Counted from the stretch's first letter, positions 1-6,246 are shown. The stretch is DNA of 9,400 bases from an uncultured Bacteroidales bacterium (GCA_947176325.1 CAMWQD010000036.1:1-9400), one strand, 5' to 3'. Notes: generated from the sequence alone by a model not told the origin. A program made the numbers and translations.

Positions 1-692
1 ACGATAAGACCGAATACGGTGGTCAACAAGGCCACTTTCATACCACCGGCCACAACGGTCGGGGAGATGTCGCCGGCAGCTTCGATATCGTCGAAGGCCT
101 GCACCATACCTACTACCGTACCCAAGAACCCGAGCATGGGAGCGATGGCGATAACGAAGGCAATCCACGAAAGGTTCTTTTCCAGACGACCCAGCTGAAC
201 GCCACCGTAGGCGGTAACCGATTTCTCAATCATATCCACGCCTTCGTCGGCACGTTCCAAACCTTGGTAGAAGATGCTGGCCACGGGGCCGCGGGTGTTG
301 CGGCAAACCTCTTTCGCAGCGGGAATGCCGCCTTTCTGCAAGGCTTCTTCAACTTGTTGCAAAAGTTTTTCGGTATTGGTCTGAGCCATATTCAAATAGA
401 TGATTCTTTCGAATACGAGGGCAAGACCCAGAATGAGAACGAGGAGGATAGGGGTCATCCAGCCCGCACCACCTTGAATGAATTTTTCCTTGAGAGCTTG
501 GTGGAAAGATTTCCTTACAACTTTTTCTTCGGCGGGAGCCACGGCGAGAGCACTTTCTTCGGTTTGCTCCTCGGCTACGACCGTAGTATCAGTTTGCGCG
601 GCTTCGGTTGCGACAGCGGCATCCTGAGCCATAAGCGCCGAGCCAAAAAGCAAGGCGGCTCCTGCAAAAAGGGTTGCAATCAGTTTTTTCAT
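1..692 (-). CDS. exbB: MotA/TolQ/ExbB-type proton channel protein (C-terminus cut by window edge)
   Basis: The reading frame starts at the ATG complementary to 690-692 and stays open to base 1, giving 230 residues without a stop. Residues 1-22 are a signal peptide (MKKL start, hydrophobic core, ending LMAQ), followed by an Ala/Glu-rich linker (about 23-58). A membrane helix lies around 78-98 (PILLVLILGLALVFERI). A cytoplasmic part contains CRNTRGPVASIFYQGL (130-145), and a second helix around 175-200 has the family pattern APMLGFLGTVVGMV. The third helix begins at ALLTTVFGLI (221-230). Proteins of this family form the inner-membrane proton channel that, with ExbD/TolR, energises TonB-dependent outer-membrane transport or envelope maintenance. 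The N-terminal signal peptide with acidic linker is usual for Bacteroidota members. The exbD and tonB partners would be expected beyond the left edge. ExbB versus TolQ cannot be decided from this fragment, so the symbol is tentative. Confidence 0.93.
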   Translation of the reverse strand, partial: MKKLIATLFAGAALLFGSALMAQDAAVATEAAQTDTTVVAEEQTEESALAVAPAEEKVVRKSFHQALKEKFIQGGAGWMTPILLVLILGLALVFERIIYLNMAQTNTEKLLQQVEEALQKGGIPAAKEVCRNTRGPVASIFYQGLERADEGVDMIEKSVTAYGGVQLGRLEKNLSWIAFVIAIAPMLGFLGTVVGMVQAFDDIEAAGDISPTVVAGGMKVALLTTVFGLI

Positions 693-718
693 GGTAGTTA
701 AACTTTTTTGTTTTTAAG

Positions 719-806
719 CGGAGAGACAGGGATTCGAACCCTGGAAGCGCTTTTGACGCTTACACACTTTCCAGGCGTGCGCCTTCGACCACTCGGCCAC
801 CTCTCC
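719..806 (-). tRNA. tRNA-Ser (anticodon GGA)
   Basis: Read on the minus strand, the 88-nt sequence folds as a class II tRNA. The acceptor arm is GGAGAGG paired with TCTCTCC (one G-T pair), the D arm contains GGCCGAGTGGTCGAAGG, and the anticodon loop CTGGAAA gives anticodon GGA. A long variable arm follows, then T arm CAGGG-TTCGAAT-CCCTG and discriminator G. The long variable arm and the sequence around the anticodon identify serine, reading UCC/UCU codons. No CCA is encoded after the discriminator, so the 3' end must be added enzymatically. The gene ends 26 bp before the exbB-like start codon with no hairpin or T-run between them, so the two may share a transcript. Confidence 0.96.
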
Positions 807-822
807 TTTACTATATGCTTCC

Positions 823-840
823 GACGGGGTAGCCCCCGTC
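823..840 (-). other. Perfect hairpin in the tRNA-Ser 5' leader
   Basis: GACGGGG (823-829) and CCCCGTC (834-840) form a perfect 7-bp stem with a 4-base loop. It lies 16 bases upstream of the mature tRNA 5' end, between the candidate promoter and the tRNA. No T-run follows on either strand, so it does not look like an intrinsic terminator. It would be transcribed as part of the tRNA precursor leader, where it could affect processing or simply be a remnant. Confidence 0.5.
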
Positions 841-850
841 AAAGAGGGCG

Positions 851-880
851 CTAAATTACGAATATTTTTTAAACGGCAAA
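851..880 (-). promoter_or_regulatory. Candidate promoter for tRNA-Ser (and perhaps exbB)
   Basis: On the minus strand a TTTG (880-877) is followed after 18 bases by TAATTTAG (858-851). The Bacteroidota primary sigma factor pattern is TTTG, about 19 bases, then TAnnTTTG; the -7 element matches at five of six fixed positions. Transcription would start near 843-846, giving a leader of about 40 nt before the tRNA. No promoter-like space exists between the tRNA and the exbB-like gene. Confidence 0.45.
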
Positions 881-913
881 ACGGAACGGGGCTGTCATAT
901 TCCACGGGGGGAT

Positions 914-943
914 TTTACCATGTTATTTTTTTCATTATCTTTG
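914..943 (+). promoter_or_regulatory. Candidate promoter of the infC-rpmI-rplT cluster
   Basis: TATCTTTG at 936-943 is an exact match to the Bacteroidota -7 element TAnnTTTG. A weak -33 match, TTTA (914-917), lies 18 bases upstream. Transcription would start near 950, leaving a 5' leader of roughly 45 nt before the infC start at 996. The element is divergent from the tRNA promoter in the same intergenic region (807-995). Confidence 0.55.
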
Positions 944-981
944 CGGGCCATTTTGGGCAAAAAATATTTTTTAACAAATAT

Positions 982-987
982 AGGAGG
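982..987 (+). promoter_or_regulatory. Strong Shine-Dalgarno sequence that fixes the infC start
   Basis: AGGAGG sits 8 bases before the ATC at 996, ideal spacing for initiation there, whereas the first in-frame ATG at 1032 is 44 bases away. Bacteroidota genes usually lack Shine-Dalgarno sites, and none of the neighbouring genes has a comparable one, so this site is conspicuous. It overlaps an in-frame TAG at 981-983, which limits how far upstream the infC frame can extend. Confidence 0.75.
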
Positions 988-995
988 ACAAAGCC

Positions 996-1619
996 ATCGC
1001 TATCCCAAACAACCGCAATAATTTTCGCGGCATGCGTCAGCCCGCGAAAAAGGAGCCCGAACACCGCATCAACCGCCGCATTGTGGCGCCTATGGTGCGT
1101 GTAGTGGGCGAAAGTGTCGAATCGCAAATTCTTGCCCTCAAGGACGCTTTGCGTCTGGCCGAGGACAAAGGTTTGGATCTTGTGGAGATTTCGCCTGCGG
1201 CCAACCCGCCGGTATGCAAGATTATCGACTATCAGAAGTTCCTTTACGAACAGAAGCGCAAGCAGAAGGAAATCAAGGCGCGCAGTGCCAAGATTGTGGT
1301 GAAGGAAATCCGTTTGGGGCCCCAGACCGACGACCACGACTTCAACTTCAAGCTCAACCATGCCAAGAAGTTCCTGTCGGAAGGCTCGAAGGTGAAGGTG
1401 GATGTGTTCTTCAGGGGACGTACCATTGTTTATAAGGAGCAAGGGGAAGTGATGTTGCTCAAGTTCGCCGAGGCGCTTTTGGAATATGGCAAGCCCGAAA
1501 GCATGCCCAAGCTGGAAGGCAAGCGGATGATGATGATGATTCAGCCCGTGAAGGCTACGGGCGGCAACAAGAAGGCGCAGGCTCCCGCTCCCGAACAACC
1601 CGCAGAAGCAAACAATTAA
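996..1619 (+). CDS. infC: Translation initiation factor IF-3, non-AUG (ATC) start
   Basis: IF3 binds the 30S subunit, checks the start codon and initiator tRNA, and prevents premature joining of the 50S subunit. From 996 the protein has 207 residues: a basic leader reading (M)AIPNNRNNFRG, the N-domain from HRINRRI (23-29) through DLVEISPAANPPVCKIIDY (61-79), a Lys/Arg-rich linker (about 80-100), and the C-domain with VKEIRLGPQTDDHDFNFKL (102-120) to about 185. I chose ATC 996 because there is no ATG, GTG or TTG between the in-frame TAG at 981 and ATG 1032, AGGAGG lies 8 bases before it, and the extra twelve residues resemble Bacteroidota IF3 leaders. The known use of AUU/AUC/AUA in infC lets IF3 repress its own synthesis. 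Oddities are four consecutive Met codons (1527-1538) and an Ala/Pro/Gln-rich tail. It is first in the cluster with rpmI and rplT; thrS, often upstream, is absent here. Confidence 0.95.
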   Translation: MAIPNNRNNFRGMRQPAKKEPEHRINRRIVAPMVRVVGESVESQILALKDALRLAEDKGLDLVEISPAANPPVCKIIDYQKFLYEQKRKQKEIKARSAKIVVKEIRLGPQTDDHDFNFKLNHAKKFLSEGSKVKVDVFFRGRTIVYKEQGEVMLLKFAEALLEYGKPESMPKLEGKRMMMMIQPVKATGGNKKAQAPAPEQPAEANN

Positions 1620-1635
1620 CTCAATATTAACCAAT

Positions 1636-1830
1636 ATGCCTAAACAAAAGACAAAATCCGCTGCAAAGAAGCGTTTTTCTTTCACCGGAACAGGCAAGAT
1701 CAAGCGTGCGCACGCTTACAAAAGTCACATTCTGACTAAGAAGAGCACCAAGCGCAAACGCAATCTCACCAAGAGTGCTATCGTGGAAAAGGCCAATATG
1801 CCGGCTGTCCGCGACATGCTCAAATTCTAA
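1636..1830 (+). CDS. rpmI: 50S ribosomal protein L35
   Basis: The 64-residue, strongly basic protein starts MPKQKTKSAAKKRF and has the L35 pattern GTGKIKRAHAYKSHILTKKS followed by KRKRNL, ending MPAVRDMLKF. This is the usual length for the family, whose members bind 23S rRNA in the large subunit. It starts 16 bp after the infC stop, consistent with one operon in the conserved order infC-rpmI-rplT. The start codon follows an A/T-rich stretch with no Shine-Dalgarno, as is normal in Bacteroidota. Confidence 0.97.
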   Translation: MPKQKTKSAAKKRFSFTGTGKIKRAHAYKSHILTKKSTKRKRNLTKSAIVEKANMPAVRDMLKF

Positions 1831-1850
1831 GGGAGAAGCCTGTAAAAGAC

Positions 1851-1941
1851 GTGCCGTAGCCCGAGGGCGCGAGAGAAGTTTTCGGGAATTATAAATTGCT
1901 TATGAGCAGCAAGTCTTCCTCCGTAAAAGGAAGCGCTCATA
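1851..1941 (+). promoter_or_regulatory. Structured rplT leader, candidate L20-responsive operator
   Basis: The 127-bp gap between rpmI and rplT holds a compact predicted fold ending 16 nt before the rplT ATG. TTGCT (1896-1900) pairs with AGCAA (1908-1912), closing a 7-nt loop TATGAGC (1901-1907). That whole loop is complementary to GCTCATA (1935-1941), which would make a pseudoknot. Between them CTTCCT (1915-1920) and AGGAAG (1928-1933) form another hairpin. Only linkers GT and C remain outside helices, apart from the CCGTAAA hairpin loop. Further upstream CGTGCC (1850-1855) can pair with GGCGCG (1866-1871), or CCCGA (1860-1864) with TCGGG (1882-1886). In E. coli, L20 represses its operon through a pseudoknot and an irregular stem that imitate its 23S site. 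That this element binds L20 is inference from position and shape only. Confidence 0.5.
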
Positions 1942-1957
1942 CAAAAAACAGAAAAAG

Positions 1958-2302
1958 ATGCCAAGATCAGTCAATGTCGTAGCCGCAAGGGCTCGCAGAA
2001 AAAAGATCATGAAACTGACCCGCGGTCAGTTCGGACGCAGAAAAAATGTGTGGACCGTTGCCAAGAACTCTCTTGAAAAAGGCTTGCAGTATGCCTATCG
2101 CGACCGCAAGGCCAAAAAGAGAAGCTTCCGCAACTTGTGGATTGTTCGTATCAACGCAGGTATCCGTCCTTACGGGATGTCGTACTCGGCCTTTATGGGC
2201 AAGCTTCATCAGAAGAACATCAACCTTAACCGCAAAGTGTTGGCCGACTTGGCCATGAATCACCCCGAAGCCTTCAAGGCCGTGGTGGACAGCGTGAAAT
2301 AG
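1958..2302 (+). CDS. rplT: 50S ribosomal protein L20
   Basis: The 114-residue protein matches L20 over its length: MPRSVNVVAARARRKKIMK, then LTRGQFGRRKNVWTVAKNS, YAYRDRKAKKRSFRNLWIVR, INAGIRPYGMSYSAFM, and a C-terminal half with LNRKVLADLAMNHPEAFKAV. L20 binds 23S rRNA early in 50S assembly through its basic N-terminal extension. In several bacteria its globular C-terminal domain also binds its own mRNA to limit translation. The gene lies 127 bp after rpmI, an unusually wide gap for this cluster, which contains the structured leader described at 1851-1941. The start ATG follows an A-rich stretch without a Shine-Dalgarno. Confidence 0.97.
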   Translation: MPRSVNVVAARARRKKIMKLTRGQFGRRKNVWTVAKNSLEKGLQYAYRDRKAKKRSFRNLWIVRINAGIRPYGMSYSAFMGKLHQKNINLNRKVLADLAMNHPEAFKAVVDSVK

Positions 2303-2358
2303 TGGGGTTGAAGTTTGAATAATAAACGGAATAGATAATACAGAAATATTTTAGCACC

Positions 2359-2712
2359 ATGAGTAAACCGGCATTGATGCAATTTGTCGATACCCTCACA
2401 AAGAGCAATGAATTGCCCGCCTTTAAGGCCGGCGACACGATAACCGTAAGTTACAAGATCAAGGAAGGAAACAAGGAACGTATCCAGCAGTTCCAAGGCG
2501 TGGTTTTGCAACGTGTGGGCAGCGGCACCACCGCTACCTTCACTGTTCGCAAAATGTCGGGAAACATCGGCGTGGAGAGGATTTTCCCCGTCAATTCTCC
2601 CTTTATCGAAAAGGTGGAAGTGAACAAACGCGGTGTGGTTCGTCGCGCCCGTATCTTCTACTTGCGTAAACTTACCGGCAAGCGGGCCCGTATTAAAGAA
2701 CGTCGTTTCTAA
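2359..2712 (+). CDS. rplS: 50S ribosomal protein L19
   Basis: The 117-residue protein shows the L19 pattern: FKAGDTITVSYKIKEGNKER (22-41), IQQFQGVVL (42-50), TFTVRKMSGNIGVERIFPV (60-78), SPFIEKVEVNKRGVVRRARI (80-99), and the C-terminal FYLRKLTGKRARIKERRF. L19 sits at the 30S-50S interface of the large subunit. In many bacteria rplS follows trmD, so its place directly downstream of rplT (56-bp gap) is less usual. The gap has a TTTG at 2314-2317 but no convincing -7 element, so rplS may be read through from infC-rpmI-rplT. A strong hairpin terminator begins 24 bp after its stop codon. Confidence 0.97.
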   Translation: MSKPALMQFVDTLTKSNELPAFKAGDTITVSYKIKEGNKERIQQFQGVVLQRVGSGTTATFTVRKMSGNIGVERIFPVNSPFIEKVEVNKRGVVRRARIFYLRKLTGKRARIKERRF

Positions 2713-2736
2713 AAGGCGGGTTCCGATGGTTTCGAG

Positions 2737-2770
2737 GGGCGTTTTCATGGGACATGGAAACGCCCTTTAT
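2737..2770 (+). terminator. Intrinsic terminator after rplS
   Basis: GGGCGTTT (2737-2744) pairs with AAACGCCC (2758-2765). The stem continues through a T-G pair and CATG/CATG (2746-2749 with 2753-2756) to a GGA triloop, giving 13 consecutive pairs. It is followed by TTTATTAAT, a short T/A-rich tail. It lies between rplS and the lipoprotein gene and should end most ribosomal-protein transcripts. It stops only 17 bases before the next start codon, which raises the question of where the next promoter is. Confidence 0.85.
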
Positions 2771-2787
2771 TAATATAAGGGGTGGAT

Positions 2788-4566
2788 ATGAAAAAAAGAA
2801 ATCTTTACGGGAGAGCGATTTTTTTTGTTGCGGCGGCTTCTGTTGCGATAGCGGCGCTCCTCGGTTCGTGTGTGCGCGAGGAATATAATTTGAGAAGGCC
2901 TTTGGATTTGACATTGCAGGTGGGGGGCGACAGTCTTTCCCTGCCCTTGGGCGTTACCGACAGGCTTACGATAGACTCGCTTTTGGGAGCGGAGTCGCTT
3001 TCGGACATCTTGGTGGTGAACGAAGCGGGCGAGTATGTGCTTTCGCTCGATTCGCTCTCCATTTCGGAAGATATAGACGATGTGCCCATACAGTCGTTTC
3101 TGCTGGACTCTATCGGCACGTTGAGGAACTTTGATGTGCAGATGAGCGTGCCGGCGGCTTCCGTGGCTCCGCAAGCCGTGCGCAAATCGTCGGAAATGGC
3201 GGGGAATGTGCATGAGGAAATCGACCTCGACTTTGAATTCGACGATATTTCGGAAGTGGTGGAAGATTTGCAAGAAATGTACTTTGTGGAGAAGACCCGT
3301 GTGCGGGTGCTTTTCGAACTGTCCGGCCTGCCGGCGCAAATAGACATGAGCCGCGTGCGGCCCGAACTCGTTGTTCAGCTTCCCGAGAATTTCCAGATAG
3401 AAGACCCGTTGGTGGACGAAAACAACCAAATTCGGGTGGAGAATTTCAACGCGGGCCCGGGGCGCTTTTTCTTCGACCTTCCTTTGAACGGCCTGGATTT
3501 GAGCGAGACGGAAATGACGGATAGAAAGTTGCACTATAAGAGTGTTTTGGTGCTTTCGGGAAAACTCTTCCTGCAAGGGGACAATGTTTCCGCCCGCGAG
3601 TCGGCCACGGAAGTTACGGTGCAGTCTAAGGTGCTTTATTCGGTGGTGGATCTGGAACCGAGCCGCGTGAAAGGTCATTTCTCGCTTTCCATCCCTCCGC
3701 AAAGGCTTTCGGTGGAGCTTGGGCAGATGCCCGACATGTTCACCTCGCCCGATGCGGTTTTGGATTTCGCCCGTCCCCATATATTAATAAATTTGACGAC
3801 AAATACAGGTGTGGCCGTCAATGCCCACCTCAAGATAGTGCCCGTTTACGGCGCCGTTCCCGACGAATCCCTAACGCAAGATGCCTTGCTGCAAATTCCC
3901 GCAGGGGATGTGGAGCATATGCACACCTACCGTTTTTGGCTTGCGAAAAACAACGAGGGTATGCCCGAGGGCTGCCTCTTTACCGAAATGGATGTGTCTG
4001 AGATTCTGAAACGTATGCCCGACTCCTTGCAGGTGTGGGTGGACGTGTCTTCCGACAAGACGCAGGTGCATGAGTATGTGTTCGGAAAGACTGCGGTATT
4101 GCAGGCCGGCATAAAGCCCGAGGTGCCTTTGGTGTTCGGCCCCGAGTTGAACCTTCCCTACGAAAACACCTTTTCGGGCTTGGGCGACAACATCGTTTCG
4201 CTTTTAGACGGCAATCAAATGGAAGTGATAGCCGAAGTCACCAACAGCCTGCCCCTGGCCATTCAAATCCGCCTCGACCTGCTCGGTTCCGACGGCGAGG
4301 TAATTCCCGTCTGCACCACGGGCGAGCAGGTGATAAGGGCGTGCGACGACCAGCAACAGGCGCAGGTTTCGGTGGTGTCTTTCGGATTTTCGGGCAGGGA
4401 CGATGTTTTGCAGGGAAAGGAAGTTTCTTCCTTGCGCCTGAACTGTTCGCTGCGTTCCGACGAGAAATCGGCGGGGCTTCCCGTTCGTCCTACCTCCTAT
4501 TTTCAGGCAAGACTGAAAGCCAAATTCGAGGGAGGCATCCTCATCAACGCGAATAAAAAGAACTAA
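2788..4566 (+). CDS. Predicted outer-membrane lipoprotein of unknown function
   Basis: The 592-residue protein begins with a lipoprotein signal peptide (MKKRN, hydrophobic stretch 10-25) and lipobox LGSC, with Cys28 the expected lipidated residue. The next residues are VREEY; acidic residues just after the cysteine resemble the Bacteroidota signal for export to the cell surface. The mature part is Asp/Glu-rich, lacks other membrane segments and looks mostly beta-stranded. An early segment reads LDLTLQVGGDSLSLPLGVTD, and similar openings occur in uncharacterised Bacteroidota lipoproteins as I recall them. No catalytic motif is visible. I prefer ATG 2788 over in-frame GTG 2782 because ATG gives a cleaner signal peptide and has AAGGGG upstream. 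The DUF5723 gene follows after 11 bp, so the two are probably co-transcribed and may be partners in the outer membrane. Function is unknown. Confidence 0.85.
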   Translation: MKKRNLYGRAIFFVAAASVAIAALLGSCVREEYNLRRPLDLTLQVGGDSLSLPLGVTDRLTIDSLLGAESLSDILVVNEAGEYVLSLDSLSISEDIDDVPIQSFLLDSIGTLRNFDVQMSVPAASVAPQAVRKSSEMAGNVHEEIDLDFEFDDISEVVEDLQEMYFVEKTRVRVLFELSGLPAQIDMSRVRPELVVQLPENFQIEDPLVDENNQIRVENFNAGPGRFFFDLPLNGLDLSETEMTDRKLHYKSVLVLSGKLFLQGDNVSARESATEVTVQSKVLYSVVDLEPSRVKGHFSLSIPPQRLSVELGQMPDMFTSPDAVLDFARPHILINLTTNTGVAVNAHLKIVPVYGAVPDESLTQDALLQIPAGDVEHMHTYRFWLAKNNEGMPEGCLFTEMDVSEILKRMPDSLQVWVDVSSDKTQVHEYVFGKTAVLQAGIKPEVPLVFGPELNLPYENTFSGLGDNIVSLLDGNQMEVIAEVTNSLPLAIQIRLDLLGSDGEVIPVCTTGEQVIRACDDQQQAQVSVVSFGFSGRDDVLQGKEVSSLRLNCSLRSDEKSAGLPVRPTSYFQARLKAKFEGGILINANKKN

Positions 4567-4577
4567 AGACAGACATC

Positions 4578-6242
4578 ATGAAAAGATTTCTTTTGGCGGC
4601 AAGCATGTTTTTCGTGGGCTTGGGATGTCTGTATCCGCAGACAAGTTTTTCCGGCGTGCAGTATTTTCAGCCCGGCTACGCCTATCGTCATACCCTCAAC
4701 CCCGCTTTCGTGCCGCAATGGGGCTATGTGAGCTTCCCCGCCTTGGGCGACATCAACATGGGGTTGACCAGCAACTTAGGCATCGCGGATTTTCTCTATC
4801 CTTTGAAAAACGGAAGCGTGGGCACCTTCCTGCATCCCGAAGTAACGCCCGAGCGTTTTCTCAAAAATATCAAGCGCACAAACTATCTGAACCTGAATTT
4901 CGACATGAGCATTGTTTCGACGGGTTGGTTTTGGGGACGCTCGTTCTGGAGTGTGGATGTGCGGGTGAAGGCGGGTGTGCAGCTTATGGCACCTTATGAA
5001 TTCTTCGAGTTCCTGAAAAGGGGCATGGATAAGAATCCCGCCGTCTACAATATCAAGAACATGGGCGCGCAGGCGCAGGCCTATACGGAAATTGCCGTGG
5101 GATATGCGCGCGACCTCGACGAACAATGGAGCGTGGGCGGAAAGTTCAAGTTTCTGACGGGCGTGTCTACGGCTTCGCTTTGGGTGCGGAACATGCAGAT
5201 TACGTTGAGCGACGAGGTTTGGAAAGTGAACAGTCAGGCCGATATGCACGTGTTCGGACGGCTTGTGGAACTCGAGACGGAGGACAATCTCTCCTTGCGC
5301 TTCGGCGGACTTTCTTTGCCCTCGGGCTACGGAATCGCCGTGGATTTGGGTGCGGAATTCCGTCCCGCCTTCGCCAACGGTCTGCGTTTCTCGGCCTCCG
5401 TGCTCGATTTGGGCTTTCTCTGCTACGGACAGGAAAATGTGAGGAAATACGAGGCGCAGGGCGAGGTGGAGTATACGGGTTTTGAAGATCTCGGCATGGA
5501 TATGGATTTGAGCGGAGAGATTGAGCGGCTGACCGACGATATGCTCGGCATGTTCGATTTCAAGGAAGTGCCTGTATATAAGAATTATGTGAAGCGGGTG
5601 ACGCCGACCCTGAATTTTGCCGTGGAATATGGCTTTTGGGGCAATCGTTTCAGCGTGGGGCTGTTGAGCAGCACCACGTTCTACGCCCTGCATCCCGAAA
5701 GCGAATTGAGCGTGGTGGGCAACATCCATCCCGCCCGCTGGTTCTCGGTTTCGTTGGCCTATGCGTTTGTAGGCAACCGCCGCGGCTTGGGCTGGGCGGT
5801 GAACATCACGCCTAAATACGGGCTCAACCTTTTCATATCGTCTAACTACACCCCTCTGTATGTGGGCAAGGCCTTTATGCCTCTGAAGCGGGCGCATGCG
5901 AATGTGCAGTTTGGGCTCACCTTCGCTATCGGCAACAACCGTCGCTACACTTACGGCGCTTCCGACTACGACAACAACGCCTTCCCCTACACCTACCGCC
6001 ATCCCGAACTCAACAGGCCCAACCGCTACGAGATGTTCATGGATGGTGACGCCACGGACGATGTTTACGGCAATTCTTGGTGGGATGATGAGGAAACGCC
6101 TGCGGTGGAGGAAACGCCTTCCGTGGAAGAACAGAGTGCGCCCGAGGAGGTGGAAAACGCCCCCGCCGAAGTGGAGAGCGCCCCGGTGGAGGAAGAGAAT
6201 GCCGCCGTGGAGGAACAAGCCGAAGCCGATGAGAACGAATAG
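4578..6242 (+). CDS. DUF5723-family outer-membrane beta-barrel protein with acidic C-terminal tail
   Basis: The 554-residue protein has a signal peptide (MKRFLLAASMFFVGLG, probable cleavage near YPQ, residue 21). The mature part has the DUF5723 pattern as I know it: YRHTLNPAF (36-44), LGDINMGLTSNLGIADFLYP, a GTFLHPEVTPERFL segment, LNLNFDMSIVSTGWF, YTEIAVGYARDLDEQWSVGG, and later FSVGLLSSTTFYALHPE and NPxY-like barrel strands ending FGLTFAIG. The family consists of Bacteroidota barrel proteins without known biochemical function, related in look to FadL/PorV-type barrels. Residues 503-554 form an unusual Glu/Pro/Val-rich tail after the last strand. The gene sits 11 bp after the lipoprotein gene and 4 bp before queE, implying one transcript. 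Assignment to DUF5723 rests on remembered family sequence and should be close, but transport or secretion roles are speculative. Confidence 0.85.
   Translation: MKRFLLAASMFFVGLGCLYPQTSFSGVQYFQPGYAYRHTLNPAFVPQWGYVSFPALGDINMGLTSNLGIADFLYPLKNGSVGTFLHPEVTPERFLKNIKRTNYLNLNFDMSIVSTGWFWGRSFWSVDVRVKAGVQLMAPYEFFEFLKRGMDKNPAVYNIKNMGAQAQAYTEIAVGYARDLDEQWSVGGKFKFLTGVSTASLWVRNMQITLSDEVWKVNSQADMHVFGRLVELETEDNLSLRFGGLSLPSGYGIAVDLGAEFRPAFANGLRFSASVLDLGFLCYGQENVRKYEAQGEVEYTGFEDLGMDMDLSGEIERLTDDMLGMFDFKEVPVYKNYVKRVTPTLNFAVEYGFWGNRFSVGLLSSTTFYALHPESELSVVGNIHPARWFSVSLAYAFVGNRRGLGWAVNITPKYGLNLFISSNYTPLYVGKAFMPLKRAHANVQFGLTFAIGNNRRYTYGASDYDNNAFPYTYRHPELNRPNRYEMFMDGDATDDVYGNSWWDDEETPAVEETPSVEEQSAPEEVENAPAEVESAPVEEENAAVEEQAEADENE
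6084..6239 (+). repeat. Acidic VEE/PEE low-complexity tail coding repeat
   Basis: Residues 503-554 of the DUF5723 protein are built from imperfect units such as AVEETP, SVEEQSAP, EVENAP, AEVESAP, VEEENA and AVEEQAEA. About half the residues are Glu or Asp, and none is Lys or Arg. At DNA level the unit GTGGAGGAA recurs with variation, consistent with growth by local duplication. The segment follows the last barrel strand and the tryptophan pair SWWDD, so it would be a flexible, charged extension. Which side of the membrane it faces cannot be told from sequence alone. Confidence 0.7.
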
Positions 6243-6246
6243 CGGA

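Noticed and set aside
823..840. Hairpin considered as a bidirectional terminator
   Set aside because: No T-run follows on either strand and it lies between a candidate promoter and the tRNA it should serve.
714..905. A 63-codon minus-strand open frame
   Set aside because: Its second half is a translation of the tRNA-Ser gene, a common false peptide.
1898..1941. Resemblance of parts of the rplT leader to the L11-binding GTPase-centre RNA of 23S (AGCAGC, GAAAGCG, GCTCA-like blocks)
   Set aside because: The match is from memory, short and gapped, and L20 binds a different 23S region; it is better treated as coincidence unless alignment shows otherwise.
2303..2358. Possible separate rplS promoter (TTTG at 2314)
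   Set aside because: The sequence at the right distance, TAATACAG, matches the -7 element poorly.
2770..3780. A 336-codon minus-strand open frame opposite the lipoprotein gene
   Set aside because: Composition is dominated by His and Arg with no family pattern, while the plus strand has a lipobox and continuous coding signal.
5896..6246. Upstream extension of the queE frame with Thr/Pro- and Arg/Trp-rich sequence
   Set aside because: It is the +1 shadow of the DUF5723 coding region and its acidic tail; QueE homology begins only at 6247.
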